Shown here one piece after another: positions 1 to 6,425 of a DNA stretch of 64,000 nucleotides. A program made the position numbers and the translations under genes. Positions within the stretch are counted from its first letter, which is position 1, and each line of letters opens with the position of its first letter. Source of the stretch: Niastella caeni (GTDB lineage Bacteria > Bacteroidota > Bacteroidia > Chitinophagales > Chitinophagaceae); NCBI RefSeq assembly GCF_004834005.1, contig NZ_STFF01000002.1, forward strand, positions 434,001 to 498,000, given 5' to 3'. Below the pieces are notes generated by a model. That model was not told the DNA's origin, did no database searches, and saw only the letters and a list, made by a program, of their open reading frames with translations.

Positions 1-749
1 CAGCCAGTTATATTATAAAGACCAGGAAATCATTCAACCAGATCTTTCACGATGTTCCGCTGGATGATTCAACTATACAAGTGAGTGCTGATTATAATCC
101 TGCTACCGTAATAGCCATTTCGCGCCCTGCGGCAAGAAAAGTAGCGCGGCGGTTGCGTAATGGCGCTGTTAACGATTCATTGGTGATGGCGAATATAATA
201 CCTGTGCTGGATAAACGAATTATCCGGCAAATGTATGATAACATTAAGTCGCGGTGTACAGCGAGTGGGCCAGACGGAAATGAAGAGCATGGCGGTGTGG
301 TATTTCCAGATGGGACTGTAACCTGTATCACAGGTGATCCTTCAGATCCGCGGTGGTTTTCCGGAGCTGCATTGCTCATCAAAGAGAAAGCGCTGGTATA
401 TTATCATAGTCATCCTGATGGAGATCTGGAGCAGCAACAATCCGATGATAGAGCAGATGCGCGCAATCCCAACCGGGTAACCTTTTCGCAAAGCAACCAG
501 GTGCAATTGATCAGTTATGTGCAGGGCCCTTCCAGGCAAGACCAGGAAGCAGTAGGGGAGGGAATGGGGTATGTGTTTGGCATGAAAGCCGGCGGCTTCA
601 TTTACATTTATGATAAAGAAGGGGTGAAGGCGACCTTGCCGGTTCGTTTTGTAAAGAAGATGAAGCGATCTTCTAACCAGAAAATAAAGAAGATAGATTC
701 CTATTTCGCCGGATTATTACCTGCTTTGCGGTTACCGTATTTGTTTTAA
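1..749 (+). CDS. JAMM/JAB-like domain protein, 5'-truncated by the window edge
   Basis: The reading frame is open from base 3 with no stop, so the GTG at 81 is probably internal and the true start lies outside the window. The visible protein of about 249 residues has a Glu (NEEHGG) followed some 45 residues later by HSHP, the two-histidine signature of JAMM/MPN zinc isopeptidase folds. The usual Ser-x-x-Asp that completes the zinc site seems to be Ser-x-x-Asn (SQSN), so activity is doubtful. The C-terminus is basic. It converges on the NUDIX gene with a 19-bp gap. The family assignment rests on the motif alone; substrate and partner are unknown. Confidence 0.5.
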   Translation, partial: ASYIIKTRKSFNQIFHDVPLDDSTIQVSADYNPATVIAISRPAARKVARRLRNGAVNDSLVMANIIPVLDKRIIRQMYDNIKSRCTASGPDGNEEHGGVVFPDGTVTCITGDPSDPRWFSGAALLIKEKALVYYHSHPDGDLEQQQSDDRADARNPNRVTFSQSNQVQLISYVQGPSRQDQEAVGEGMGYVFGMKAGGFIYIYDKEGVKATLPVRFVKKMKRSSNQKIKKIDSYFAGLLPALRLPYLF

Positions 750-768
750 TGCTTGTAGTGACCCAACC

Positions 769-1230
769 TTACTTTACATGGTTTTTCAGCATGTCAGCAA
801 CTATTTTATCAATAGGTAGTGAAACAGATGCTGCTGAAAAATCATTCCAGTCAATGAAGCGAAATGTTTCTGTTTCGCTTCTTTCTTTATAAACAGCCAG
901 CTGTTGTTCGTCGAAGTCGAATGGCATTTGACGTAAGGGAACTTTTATAGGTTCCAAAGCGTGCGCGTAGTAGTATATTGACAGAATTTGATCGGCCGGA
1001 TTGAACGCGCTCATCTGAAAATAATCGGTGGTATATATATGATCGCCTACTTCTACGTTCAGGTCCATTTCTTCTTTGAATTCTCTCTTTAAACAATCGC
1101 GGGTGCCTTCGCCAAATTCGAGACCGCCGCCGGGAAATTTCGTATAATAATTACCGCGAATAAATTCATCACTCACTAAAACCTGTTTGTTTTCGTTTAC
1201 CAGAAGGCCGTACACTCGAACGCTAATCAT
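769..1230 (-). CDS. NUDIX hydrolase
   Basis: A 153-residue protein with a complete Nudix box, starting at GGGLEFGEG and continuing through REFKEEMDL, matching the G-x5-E-x7-REUxEExGU pattern. The Glu residues of the REFKEE part coordinate the divalent metal used to cleave nucleoside-diphosphate-linked compounds. The short beta-sheet N-terminus (MISVRVYGLLVNE) is normal for small bacterial Nudix proteins, so the enzyme is probably full length and cytoplasmic. The substrate cannot be read from the sequence. It is followed on the minus strand by the partial JAMM-like gene converging from the left, and a heptameric repeat separates it from corA. Confidence 0.88.
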   Translation of the reverse strand: MISVRVYGLLVNENKQVLVSDEFIRGNYYTKFPGGGLEFGEGTRDCLKREFKEEMDLNVEVGDHIYTTDYFQMSAFNPADQILSIYYYAHALEPIKVPLRQMPFDFDEQQLAVYKERSETETFRFIDWNDFSAASVSLPIDKIVADMLKNHVK

Positions 1231-1246
1231 ATTTACTTAATTACCA

Positions 1247-1278
1247 GTTTGTGGTTTGTAGTTTATTGTTTGTGGTTC
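1247..1278. repeat. Heptameric tandem repeat, GTTTRTK type
   Basis: About four and a half consecutive 7-base units (gtttgtg, gtttgta, gtttatt, gtttgtg, gtt) lie between the NUDIX and corA genes. A second tract of the same family is at 2317-2350. The units differ by one or two bases, so this is a degenerate array rather than simple slippage of one motif. Confidence 0.7.
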
Positions 1279-1344
1279 TTAAGTTCGGGGTTCACGCATT
1301 TCTTTTCCCTCGTTGCCTTTATGCCTCTATACCTTGTCGCTTCT

Positions 1345-2283
1345 TTAAAAGATCTTCTTCTTCAAAAAGAACCAGCCGATCACCAGTGAAATGATGAGCG
1401 ATAAAAATACCGGGATGTAGAACGCAAAGGGCGATTTGGCATAGGGAATAGGCACATTCATACCATAAATACTGGCCACCAGTACGGGAAACGATAATAC
1501 AATCGTGATCACAGATAACCGCCTTAACACTTCGTTCTGGTTATTGGCAATGATGCTCGCAAATGCATCGAGCGTACTGCTTAAGATGTTGGTGTAAATA
1601 TTCGCCATTTCCAACGCCTGTGAGTTGTCAACGATGAGGTCATTCAAAAATTCTTTCTCTTCTTCGTTCAACGCCAGGAAATTGGTGCGTTCTATTTTCA
1701 TCAACAGCATTTCATTCGAGCGTAAGGCCGTAACAAAATACACCAGGCTTTTCTGGATGCGCATCAACTGCAGCAAATGTTCGTTCTTGCTGGCGGCATA
1801 CAGTTTTTGTTCAAATATATTTCTGCGTTGATTGATCTCTTTCAGGGATTCCAGGTAGGTTTGAATGATCTTTTCAATGATCTTCAGCACCATCATTTTC
1901 CGGTTATCGGGGTGCCGGTTTTGAAAGGTGTTCAGGAATTTCTTGATAGCGCCGTTTTCGAAAGAGTTTACCGTAACGATCTGGTTGTGGGTAATAATGA
2001 TACAGATCGGGATGGTGATATAGTAGGCGTCGCTTTCGTTAAAGGAGTTGTTTTCTGTAGGTGTTTTAATTACGACCAGCTTAACATTATCAGCTTCTTC
2101 AAAACGGGTCCTTTCATCAATATCGAGCGAGTCGGTCAGGAAGTCGAGCGGAATATCGAGTGCGTTCGATAATTCAGAGAACTCTTCCTGTTTAAGGGGA
2201 GGCAAAATGTTCACCCAGGAGCCATTTTCAGGCTTATCAATCGCTATGGTTTGATAATTAATATTTTTGAAGTACTGGATCAT
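1345..2283 (-). CDS. corA: CorA-family magnesium/divalent cation transporter
   Basis: A 312-residue protein with the CorA layout: a long soluble N-terminal domain rich in helices, then two C-terminal transmembrane segments. The first ends in the diagnostic YGMN motif (followed by VPIP) and the second ends in a basic tail (WFFLKKKIF). The GMN loop is the ion-selectivity filter of the homopentameric channel, which imports Mg2+ and sometimes Co2+ or Ni2+ across the inner membrane. The length is typical. A TAnnTTTG-type -7 box lies 8 bases upstream of the ATG, predicting a very short or absent leader. Confidence 0.9.
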   Translation of the reverse strand: MIQYFKNINYQTIAIDKPENGSWVNILPPLKQEEFSELSNALDIPLDFLTDSLDIDERTRFEEADNVKLVVIKTPTENNSFNESDAYYITIPICIIITHNQIVTVNSFENGAIKKFLNTFQNRHPDNRKMMVLKIIEKIIQTYLESLKEINQRRNIFEQKLYAASKNEHLLQLMRIQKSLVYFVTALRSNEMLLMKIERTNFLALNEEEKEFLNDLIVDNSQALEMANIYTNILSSTLDAFASIIANNQNEVLRRLSVITIVLSFPVLVASIYGMNVPIPYAKSPFAFYIPVFLSLIISLVIGWFFLKKKIF

Positions 2284-2291
2284 AGGCGGCG

Positions 2292-2299
2292 CAAAGGTA
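2292..2299 (-). promoter_or_regulatory. Putative -7 element of corA
   Basis: On the minus strand the sequence reads TACCTTTG, an exact match to the Bacteroidota -7 consensus TAnnTTTG, and it ends 8 bases before the corA ATG. Transcription would begin at or next to the start codon. No clear TTTG -33 box was seen. Confidence 0.5.
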
Positions 2300-2316
2300 A
2301 GGCCGCATTTTGATAT

Positions 2317-2350
2317 GTTTATGGTTTTTGGTTTATTGTTTATCGTTGTG
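2317..2350. repeat. Heptameric tandem repeat, GTTTRTK type (second tract)
   Basis: Units gtttatg, gtttttg (one base off register), gtttatt and gtttatc resemble the tract at 1247-1278. The two flank corA on both sides. A short inverted echo (ccataaactataaac) sits at about 2460-2474 at the end of dapF. Confidence 0.6.
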
Positions 2351-2466
2351 TGCTTAATTTAGCAGCCAATAAGCATACAACCGGTTGATTTATGGGTTAA
2401 AACTGCAAATAGATTACTGCCGAAATGTGCTTAGCCTGCAGCATCCAGACAACTTCAAGCCATAAA

Positions 2467-3249
2467 CTATAAACTCACCGAGCCTTCAAATACCTTTTCT
2501 GCGGGTCCGCACAACCATATATTCCGGAAGGTATTGTCGCCGGTGCGGTCAAATTCAACGGTTAATTTTCCGCCTTTTGTTTGAACGGTTACATCATTGA
2601 AACCCCGTTCGTTATGGTAGCATACCAGGGCGCTGGCGGTAACGCCGGTGCCGCAGGAGAGGGTTTCATCTTCCACCCCGCGTTCGTAGGTACGCACTAT
2701 TATTTCATCGTTATTTTTCTGCTCCACAAAATTTACATTGATGCCTTCTTTTGCGAATGTATTGCTGTTGCGGATGTCTTTCCCTTTTTTGTATACATCA
2801 AAATTCCACACATCAGACGTGAGTTTAATGTAGTGGGGCGAACCGGTATCTACAATAAAATCGCTGTGATAATCTTTCACGTCATCCACATCTTTCATTT
2901 TAAGGCTTACAGTGCCGTCATCGTCAATTTCTGCCTCATGCGCACCATCCGTAGCAATAAAGAGGTATTTATCTTTCTTCAAACCGATATTGTAGGCAAA
3001 TTTAACCAGGCAGCGACCACCATTGCCGCACATGGTGCTTTCGCGACCATCGGCATTGTAGTATTTCATTTCAAAGTCGTAGCCATTGGCGTTGTTCAGT
3101 AACATCAATCCGTCGGCGCCAATTCCAAAACGGCGGTTGCATAAAAAGCGAACCTGTTCTGTGGTCAATCCATTGTAACGTTCGTCGCGGTTGTCTAAAA
3201 TAACAAAGTCGTTTCCTGTTCCCTGGTATTTGTGAAATATTATATCCAT
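2467..3249 (-). CDS. dapF: Diaminopimelate epimerase
   Basis: This enzyme converts LL- to meso-diaminopimelate for lysine and peptidoglycan synthesis, in the cytoplasm. The 260-residue protein shows the paired half-domains of the family. It has the N-terminal signature (FHKYQGTGNDFVILDNR), the first catalytic cysteine in MCGNGGRC and the second in SCGTGVTASA. Length and both active-site cysteines are normal, so it should be functional. It is on the minus strand with other housekeeping genes. The sequence immediately upstream of its ATG is a GCTAGTG-type heptameric repeat instead of an obvious promoter, so any promoter must lie farther upstream or within the repeat. Confidence 0.95.
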   Translation of the reverse strand: MDIIFHKYQGTGNDFVILDNRDERYNGLTTEQVRFLCNRRFGIGADGLMLLNNANGYDFEMKYYNADGRESTMCGNGGRCLVKFAYNIGLKKDKYLFIATDGAHEAEIDDDGTVSLKMKDVDDVKDYHSDFIVDTGSPHYIKLTSDVWNFDVYKKGKDIRNSNTFAKEGINVNFVEQKNNDEIIVRTYERGVEDETLSCGTGVTASALVCYHNERGFNDVTVQTKGGKLTVEFDRTGDNTFRNIWLCGPAEKVFEGSVSL

Positions 3250-3250
3250 A

Positions 3251-3287
3251 GCTAGTGGTAAGTGGCTAGTGGCTAGTGGCTAGTAGG
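3251..3287. repeat. Heptameric tandem repeat, GCTAGTG type (left of the four-helix-bundle gene)
   Basis: Units gctagtg, gtaagtg, gctagtg, gctagtg, gctagta lie head to tail between dapF and the four-helix-bundle gene. A tract of the same family in the opposite orientation lies at 3735-3794 on the other side of that gene, and related patches occur inside fecR at 52987-53013 and 53081-53110. Confidence 0.8.
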
Positions 3288-3300
3288 CCAAGCCACCAGG

Positions 3301-3660
3301 TTATTTATCTAAATTATCTATCATTTTACAAAGGATCCTGAATACTGATTCGAGGTATTGCTTAATGGCCTGAATTTGCTCATTTTGTACGAATCCAAGG
3401 CTTAAAGCGATCTCAAATTGGGTGTCTATTTCAACTGCCGAACTCCTTGACACTTCATAAAATCTTTTTTTCTCCGGTTTTGATCTTCTGGCTGCTCCTT
3501 CTGCAATATTACTACAAACTGAGATAGCCGCCCTGCGTATTTGACTTATTATAACATATTGTTCTTCTTTTGGGAAGCATTTAGATACGTAGTATATTTC
3601 ATTAACAAGTTTTAAAGCAATTTTATAAACTTCCAGCTTTTTGTGCGATAGGTCCAGCAT
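3301..3660 (-). CDS. Four-helix-bundle protein (23S rRNA intervening-sequence protein family)
   Basis: A 119-residue all-helical protein with the family hallmarks: LDLSHKKLEVYKIA near the N-terminus, the FPKEEQYVIISQIRRAAISV core, and the SNIAEGAARRS turn, followed by two more amphipathic helices. Relatives are encoded in intervening sequences of 23S rRNA genes in some bacteria, and the accessory protein Avd of diversity-generating retroelements has the same fold. Here it stands alone, not in an rRNA gene and with no reverse transcriptase nearby. Heptameric repeats in opposite orientation flank it, suggesting a small cassette. Its molecular role is not known. Confidence 0.85.
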   Translation of the reverse strand: MLDLSHKKLEVYKIALKLVNEIYYVSKCFPKEEQYVIISQIRRAAISVCSNIAEGAARRSKPEKKRFYEVSRSSAVEIDTQFEIALSLGFVQNEQIQAIKQYLESVFRILCKMIDNLDK

Positions 3661-3734
3661 AAGAATAACGTTTGAAGGTTAATAGTGTTTAAAAAGCCTC
3701 TCATTCGCTATTCCTTCATTTTATTCTGTATTCC

Positions 3735-3794
3735 CCTACTAGCTACTCGCTACTTACTACTCGCTGTATCCCCCCACTAGCTACTCGCTACTTA
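3735..3794. repeat. Heptameric tandem repeat, CTACTCG type (right of the four-helix-bundle gene)
   Basis: Units ctactag, ctactcg, ctactta, ctactcg, a short interruption, then ctag, ctactcg, ctactta. This is the reverse-complement orientation of the family at 3251-3287. The array runs into the TAA stop of the nucleoside phosphorylase gene, whose last codon therefore abuts or is supplied by the repeat. Confidence 0.8.
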
Positions 3795-4667
3795 CCATGA
3801 ACTTATGATATCCAGGGTTTTCCTGATCAATTGCTCAATAGCCGCCTGGCTGTCTTTTGAAAATTGTTTGGTAACCCGGTTGGCCACGATGGCGCTGATG
3901 GAAAGGCAATGATGCCCCAGCAGTTTGCCCAGCCCATATATGCCGGAGGTTTCCATTTCAAAGTTGGTAATGCGGTGGGGGCCGAAAGTAAACTGGGTAA
4001 GGCGATCGATCAGTTGCGGGTTGCTTAATCCCAGTCGCAAAATGCGGCCTTGCGGTCCGTAAAACCCGGGACAGGTGACCGTAATGCCATGGTGGAAGTT
4101 ATTGACAAAATGTTTAATAAGATGGGCGCTGCTGCCGCAGATATAAGGTTGTGAAATGCGGTGATTGAGCTGGGTTTGGGTTACGAAAGACTGCAGTAAT
4201 TGCTTTTCTTCATCATTTTCCTCATACCGGTAAAAGTTCAGGAGGTTATCGATGCCCAGGCCATGGGTAGAAACCACGTAACTGTCGGTAGGAATATCGG
4301 CCTGCAGGGCGCCGGAAGTGCCTACCCGGATGATGTTCAGCGGGGTGAGTTCCGGTTTAATGGTACGGGTGGCGAGGTCGATATTTACCAGGGCATCCAG
4401 TTCATTCAGCACAATATCGATGTTGTCGGGCCCGATGCCGGTGGAAATAACGGTCAGGCGTTTTTTGCCCATATAGCCGGTATGGGAGATGAATTCGCGG
4501 TGATTGCATTTATGTTCAATGCGGTCGAAATGCTTGCTCACGGCGGCAACCCGGTCGGGATCGCCAACGGTTATAATGGTATCGGCCAGTTCTTCAGGCC
4601 TCAGGTCTAGGTGGTAAACGGCTCCCCGTTTGTTGATTATCAGTTCCGATTCCTGGATACGTTGCAT
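3792..4667 (-). CDS. Nucleoside phosphorylase (uridine phosphorylase-like)
   Basis: A 291-residue member of the PNP/UDP phosphorylase family, which splits nucleosides with phosphate to release base and ribose-1-phosphate in nucleotide salvage. Visible signatures are the phosphate-binding TVGDPDRVAAVS near residue 35, the STGIGPDNIDIV loop, the RVGTSGALQ motif and NFEMETSGIYGL, whose Glu-Met-Glu contacts the ribose. Length is about 30-40 residues above the typical Escherichia coli enzyme. Base specificity cannot be settled from motifs alone, so no symbol is given. It diverges from tRNA-Cys, and a heptameric repeat touches its stop codon. Confidence 0.85.
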   Translation of the reverse strand: MQRIQESELIINKRGAVYHLDLRPEELADTIITVGDPDRVAAVSKHFDRIEHKCNHREFISHTGYMGKKRLTVISTGIGPDNIDIVLNELDALVNIDLATRTIKPELTPLNIIRVGTSGALQADIPTDSYVVSTHGLGIDNLLNFYRYEENDEEKQLLQSFVTQTQLNHRISQPYICGSSAHLIKHFVNNFHHGITVTCPGFYGPQGRILRLGLSNPQLIDRLTQFTFGPHRITNFEMETSGIYGLGKLLGHHCLSISAIVANRVTKQFSKDSQAAIEQLIRKTLDIISSW

Positions 4668-4710
4668 AAAAAAGGATTGGTAGGTTGATTCAAATATCCG
4701 ACAAATATCC

Positions 4711-4718
4711 TACTTTTG
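4711..4718 (+). promoter_or_regulatory. Putative -7 element of tRNA-Cys
   Basis: TACTTTTG matches the TAnnTTTG consensus exactly and lies 28 bases before the tRNA 5' end. A TTG-containing candidate -33 element is at about 4685. The next gene in this direction is the tRNA. Confidence 0.55.
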
Positions 4719-4746
4719 CACACCTCGTTCGAAACGAATAGGTTCT

Positions 4747-4817
4747 GGTTCTGTGGCCGAGTGGCTAGGCAGAGCTCTGCAAAAGCTCCTACACCAGTTC
4801 GAATCTGGTCGGAACCT
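4747..4817 (+). tRNA. tRNA-Cys (anticodon GCA)
   Basis: A full cloverleaf can be folded by eye. The acceptor stem pairs 4747-4753 with 4810-4816 (one G-U pair). The D stem is gcc/ggc, the anticodon stem is gagct/agctc with loop ctgcaaa (anticodon GCA at 4779-4781), and the T stem is accag/ctggt with loop ttcgaat. The discriminator base is T, as expected for cysteine tRNAs. CCA is not encoded. It is followed directly by a rho-independent terminator. Its last 18 bases plus one more are repeated exactly at 37994-38012. Confidence 0.95.
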
Positions 4818-4818
4818 C
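4800..4818 (+). repeat. 19-bp direct repeat, tRNA end (candidate attL)
   Basis: From the T loop through the acceptor 3' strand and discriminator base, these 19 bases recur without mismatch and in the same orientation at 37994-38012. A tRNA 3' end is the classic target of tyrosine recombinases, and integration leaves an intact tRNA at one end. Confidence 0.7.
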
Positions 4819-4826
4819 GAAAAAAG

Positions 4827-4857
4827 AAAAAGACTGTCAGCAATGACGGTCTTTTTT
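4827..4857 (+). terminator. Rho-independent terminator after tRNA-Cys
   Basis: An agactgtc / gacggtct stem (one G-T pair) with a six-base loop is flanked by an A-rich left side and a run of six T. It would end the tRNA transcript and may work in both directions. Confidence 0.8.
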
Positions 4858-4914
4858 CTTTGATGATGTTCACGGTCCTGTGTTCACCAACTGGCGGATG
4901 GGATTATGGGAGCA

Positions 4915-4980
4915 GCCTTATAGTAGTGCTATGGTAACGAGACAATATAGTAGTGTTATAGTAACGATATAGTAGTGGGA
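4915..4980. repeat. 23-bp imperfect repeat, about three copies
   Basis: The motif tatagtagtg-(c/t)-tatagtaacga occurs twice in full, starting near 4916 and 4945, and once truncated near 4969. It sits about 100 bp inside the tRNA-proximal end of the island. Confidence 0.6.
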
Positions 4981-5269
4981 TGGCCTGGTTATTGTACCGG
5001 TATGCTCTGGAGACCCTACCGGAACTCTTGTGCGCCAGATAATACTTAGAAAATGCTTAGACAGTGTTTAGTCTTTACCCAGGAAATATTCCTTCAGTGT
5101 AAGCACATAGGCCAGGTAACCGCACCCTCAACCCTCCCGGTCTTTTCCATAAAACAGCCCTGTCAGAGGCTACTTACATTAGTTTTCCATTACCCTTCAC
5201 CCATAGTTCAACCGGAGTTAAAGGCAATTAAATATAGCTTTAGAAGCCATTATACTAAGCTTTCCTTCC

Positions 5270-5368
5270 TGTAAAGGTCTCGTTAAAGTCCCGTAAAAGT
5301 CTCGTAAAGGTCTTGTGAAAGTCTCGTGAAGGTCCTGTAAGGGGCTGGTGATAGTCCTGTGTAGGTAG
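5270..5368. repeat. 11-bp degenerate tandem array, nine units
   Basis: Nine consecutive 11-base units follow the pattern (C/T)GTRAARGTCY: tgtaaaggtct, cgttaaagtcc, cgtaaaagtct, cgtaaaggtct, tgtgaaagtct, cgtgaaggtcc, then three more diverged. Eleven bases is close to one helical turn, so any bound protein would meet the units on one face. Array function is unknown. Confidence 0.8.
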
Positions 5369-5443
5369 GACACTGACTGGAGAACAGATCAATAATTTTT
5401 ATAAATTGTATAACTTATTGCAATATACTAAAAAAAGGGAAAA

Positions 5444-6250
5444 ATGGCCAGGGTAAATTCTATACTAAAAATCAGCGGAAAAGTTGATGACAAGGTGCAT
5501 GTAAATAGTAAACATGGCGAGCTCCTTCGTAATGCGCCCCAAAAAGGTTCCAAGAAAAAAGAACCTGCATTAAAGCAGCAGTACAAACGCACCGGTATGC
5601 TGAATAACCTGGCTGCTGATCTGAACAGGATCATAGGCGCCTATAGCGGAACGTTAAAACCATCCACCTTTTACCAGGCCCTTCAAAAACGGTTCCGGAA
5701 AGAACCGTTGAATAACCGGTTCCTGTTGCTGAAGCAATTAGAGGGTATGGAAGTAAATTCAACTTACCCGCTTAATAAACTGGGACGGGCTAATGCAACC
5801 GTGAATGCCGTGAAGAAAGAAATAATTGTCAGGCTCGATGTAAATTTGCGTCCATCCCAATACTGTGGGAATTATAAGATCAATTGTTATGCCTACGAAG
5901 TTTCCCTGTTGTGCTGGAACAAAAGCGAGGGGTTTGCCACCCATGCCCGCCAATACAGCGAATGGATATATCTAAAGGAGGGCCTGCCTGAATTTGAATT
6001 CCTGTTTGCCCGGCCGGCCGGCACTGTGCATTGGCTGTTATGTTTGAAACAGCAGCTTGGCCGCAACGAAAAGGCGATTGAAAGTTTCCGCGCAGAGGGA
6101 ATGCAGATCGTTGCCGCAGGCTCCTTCGATAAAAAAGACATGGCGATACTTACTAAAAGAAAAGAAGAAGAAAAAGCGCAAGCCGAAAAAGAGCGTGGTA
6201 AGAACGGTAGTGAACAAATAAAACGGGTGAAGGCAAAAAAAGTAAAGTGA
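5444..6250 (+). CDS. Hypothetical protein, first gene of the island
   Basis: I do not recognise this 268-residue protein. The N-terminus is basic (SKHGELLRNAPQKGSKKKE), the middle (residues about 50-210) looks like a folded alpha/beta domain with an aromatic and cysteine-rich stretch (CGNYKINCYAYEVSLLCW), and the last 45 residues are a highly charged Lys/Glu/Arg helix, probably a coiled coil. There is no signal peptide or membrane segment. It sits where an integrase often lies in tRNA-targeted islands, but no Arg-His-Arg-Tyr recombinase pattern is visible. The ATG is preceded by an AT-rich stretch. The HTCS gene follows in the same direction after 175 bp. Confidence 0.6.
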   Translation: MARVNSILKISGKVDDKVHVNSKHGELLRNAPQKGSKKKEPALKQQYKRTGMLNNLAADLNRIIGAYSGTLKPSTFYQALQKRFRKEPLNNRFLLLKQLEGMEVNSTYPLNKLGRANATVNAVKKEIIVRLDVNLRPSQYCGNYKINCYAYEVSLLCWNKSEGFATHARQYSEWIYLKEGLPEFEFLFARPAGTVHWLLCLKQQLGRNEKAIESFRAEGMQIVAAGSFDKKDMAILTKRKEEEKAQAEKERGKNGSEQIKRVKAKKVK

Positions 6251-6425
6251 TTTCATATTGAAACCCATACGTTTTAGCAATTGCCGGTTCAAGATGCCCG
6301 ACAAAATTTTGATAGAAAAATGTAAAATCCTTCAAATTTTGCTAATTTGATTCCCGGTTTTACCGGAACCTCTGATTTCCGGGCGTTATAGTGTTAGATA
6401 ATTTCCTGCTTTAAATTTCTTTGGG

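Larger units (their letters stand above)
4861..5443. other. Gene-free left end of the island, two repeat arrays
   Basis: This 583-bp stretch has no convincing gene. It contains a roughly 23-bp repeat in about three copies (4915-4980) and an 11-bp array of nine units (5270-5368). Short open frames here lack family features and conserved-looking composition. The sequence just before the next gene (5390-5443) is AT-rich and may hold its promoter. Confidence 0.6.

Noticed and set aside
3301..3660. Part of a diversity-generating retroelement (Avd-like protein)
   Set aside because: No reverse transcriptase, template repeat or variable target gene lies nearby.
4716..4937. Open frames crossing tRNA-Cys
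   Set aside because: They overlap a well-folded tRNA and its terminator and show no protein family features.
5053..5274. 73-codon open frame in the island's left end
   Set aside because: It has no homology-like features, its composition is that of flanking non-coding DNA, and it runs into the 11-bp array.
5270..5368. CRISPR-like array
   Set aside because: The units are contiguous 11-mers without spacers, and no cas genes are present.
5444..6250. Possible tyrosine integrase next to the tRNA
   Set aside because: No Arg, His-x-x-Arg and Tyr catalytic pattern can be found and the C-terminus is a charged coiled coil, so it is listed as unknown.
6363..6390. Ccggaa/ttccgg inverted repeat upstream of the HTCS gene
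   Set aside because: It is a six-base stem without a T run or a second copy, too short to assign as operator or terminator.
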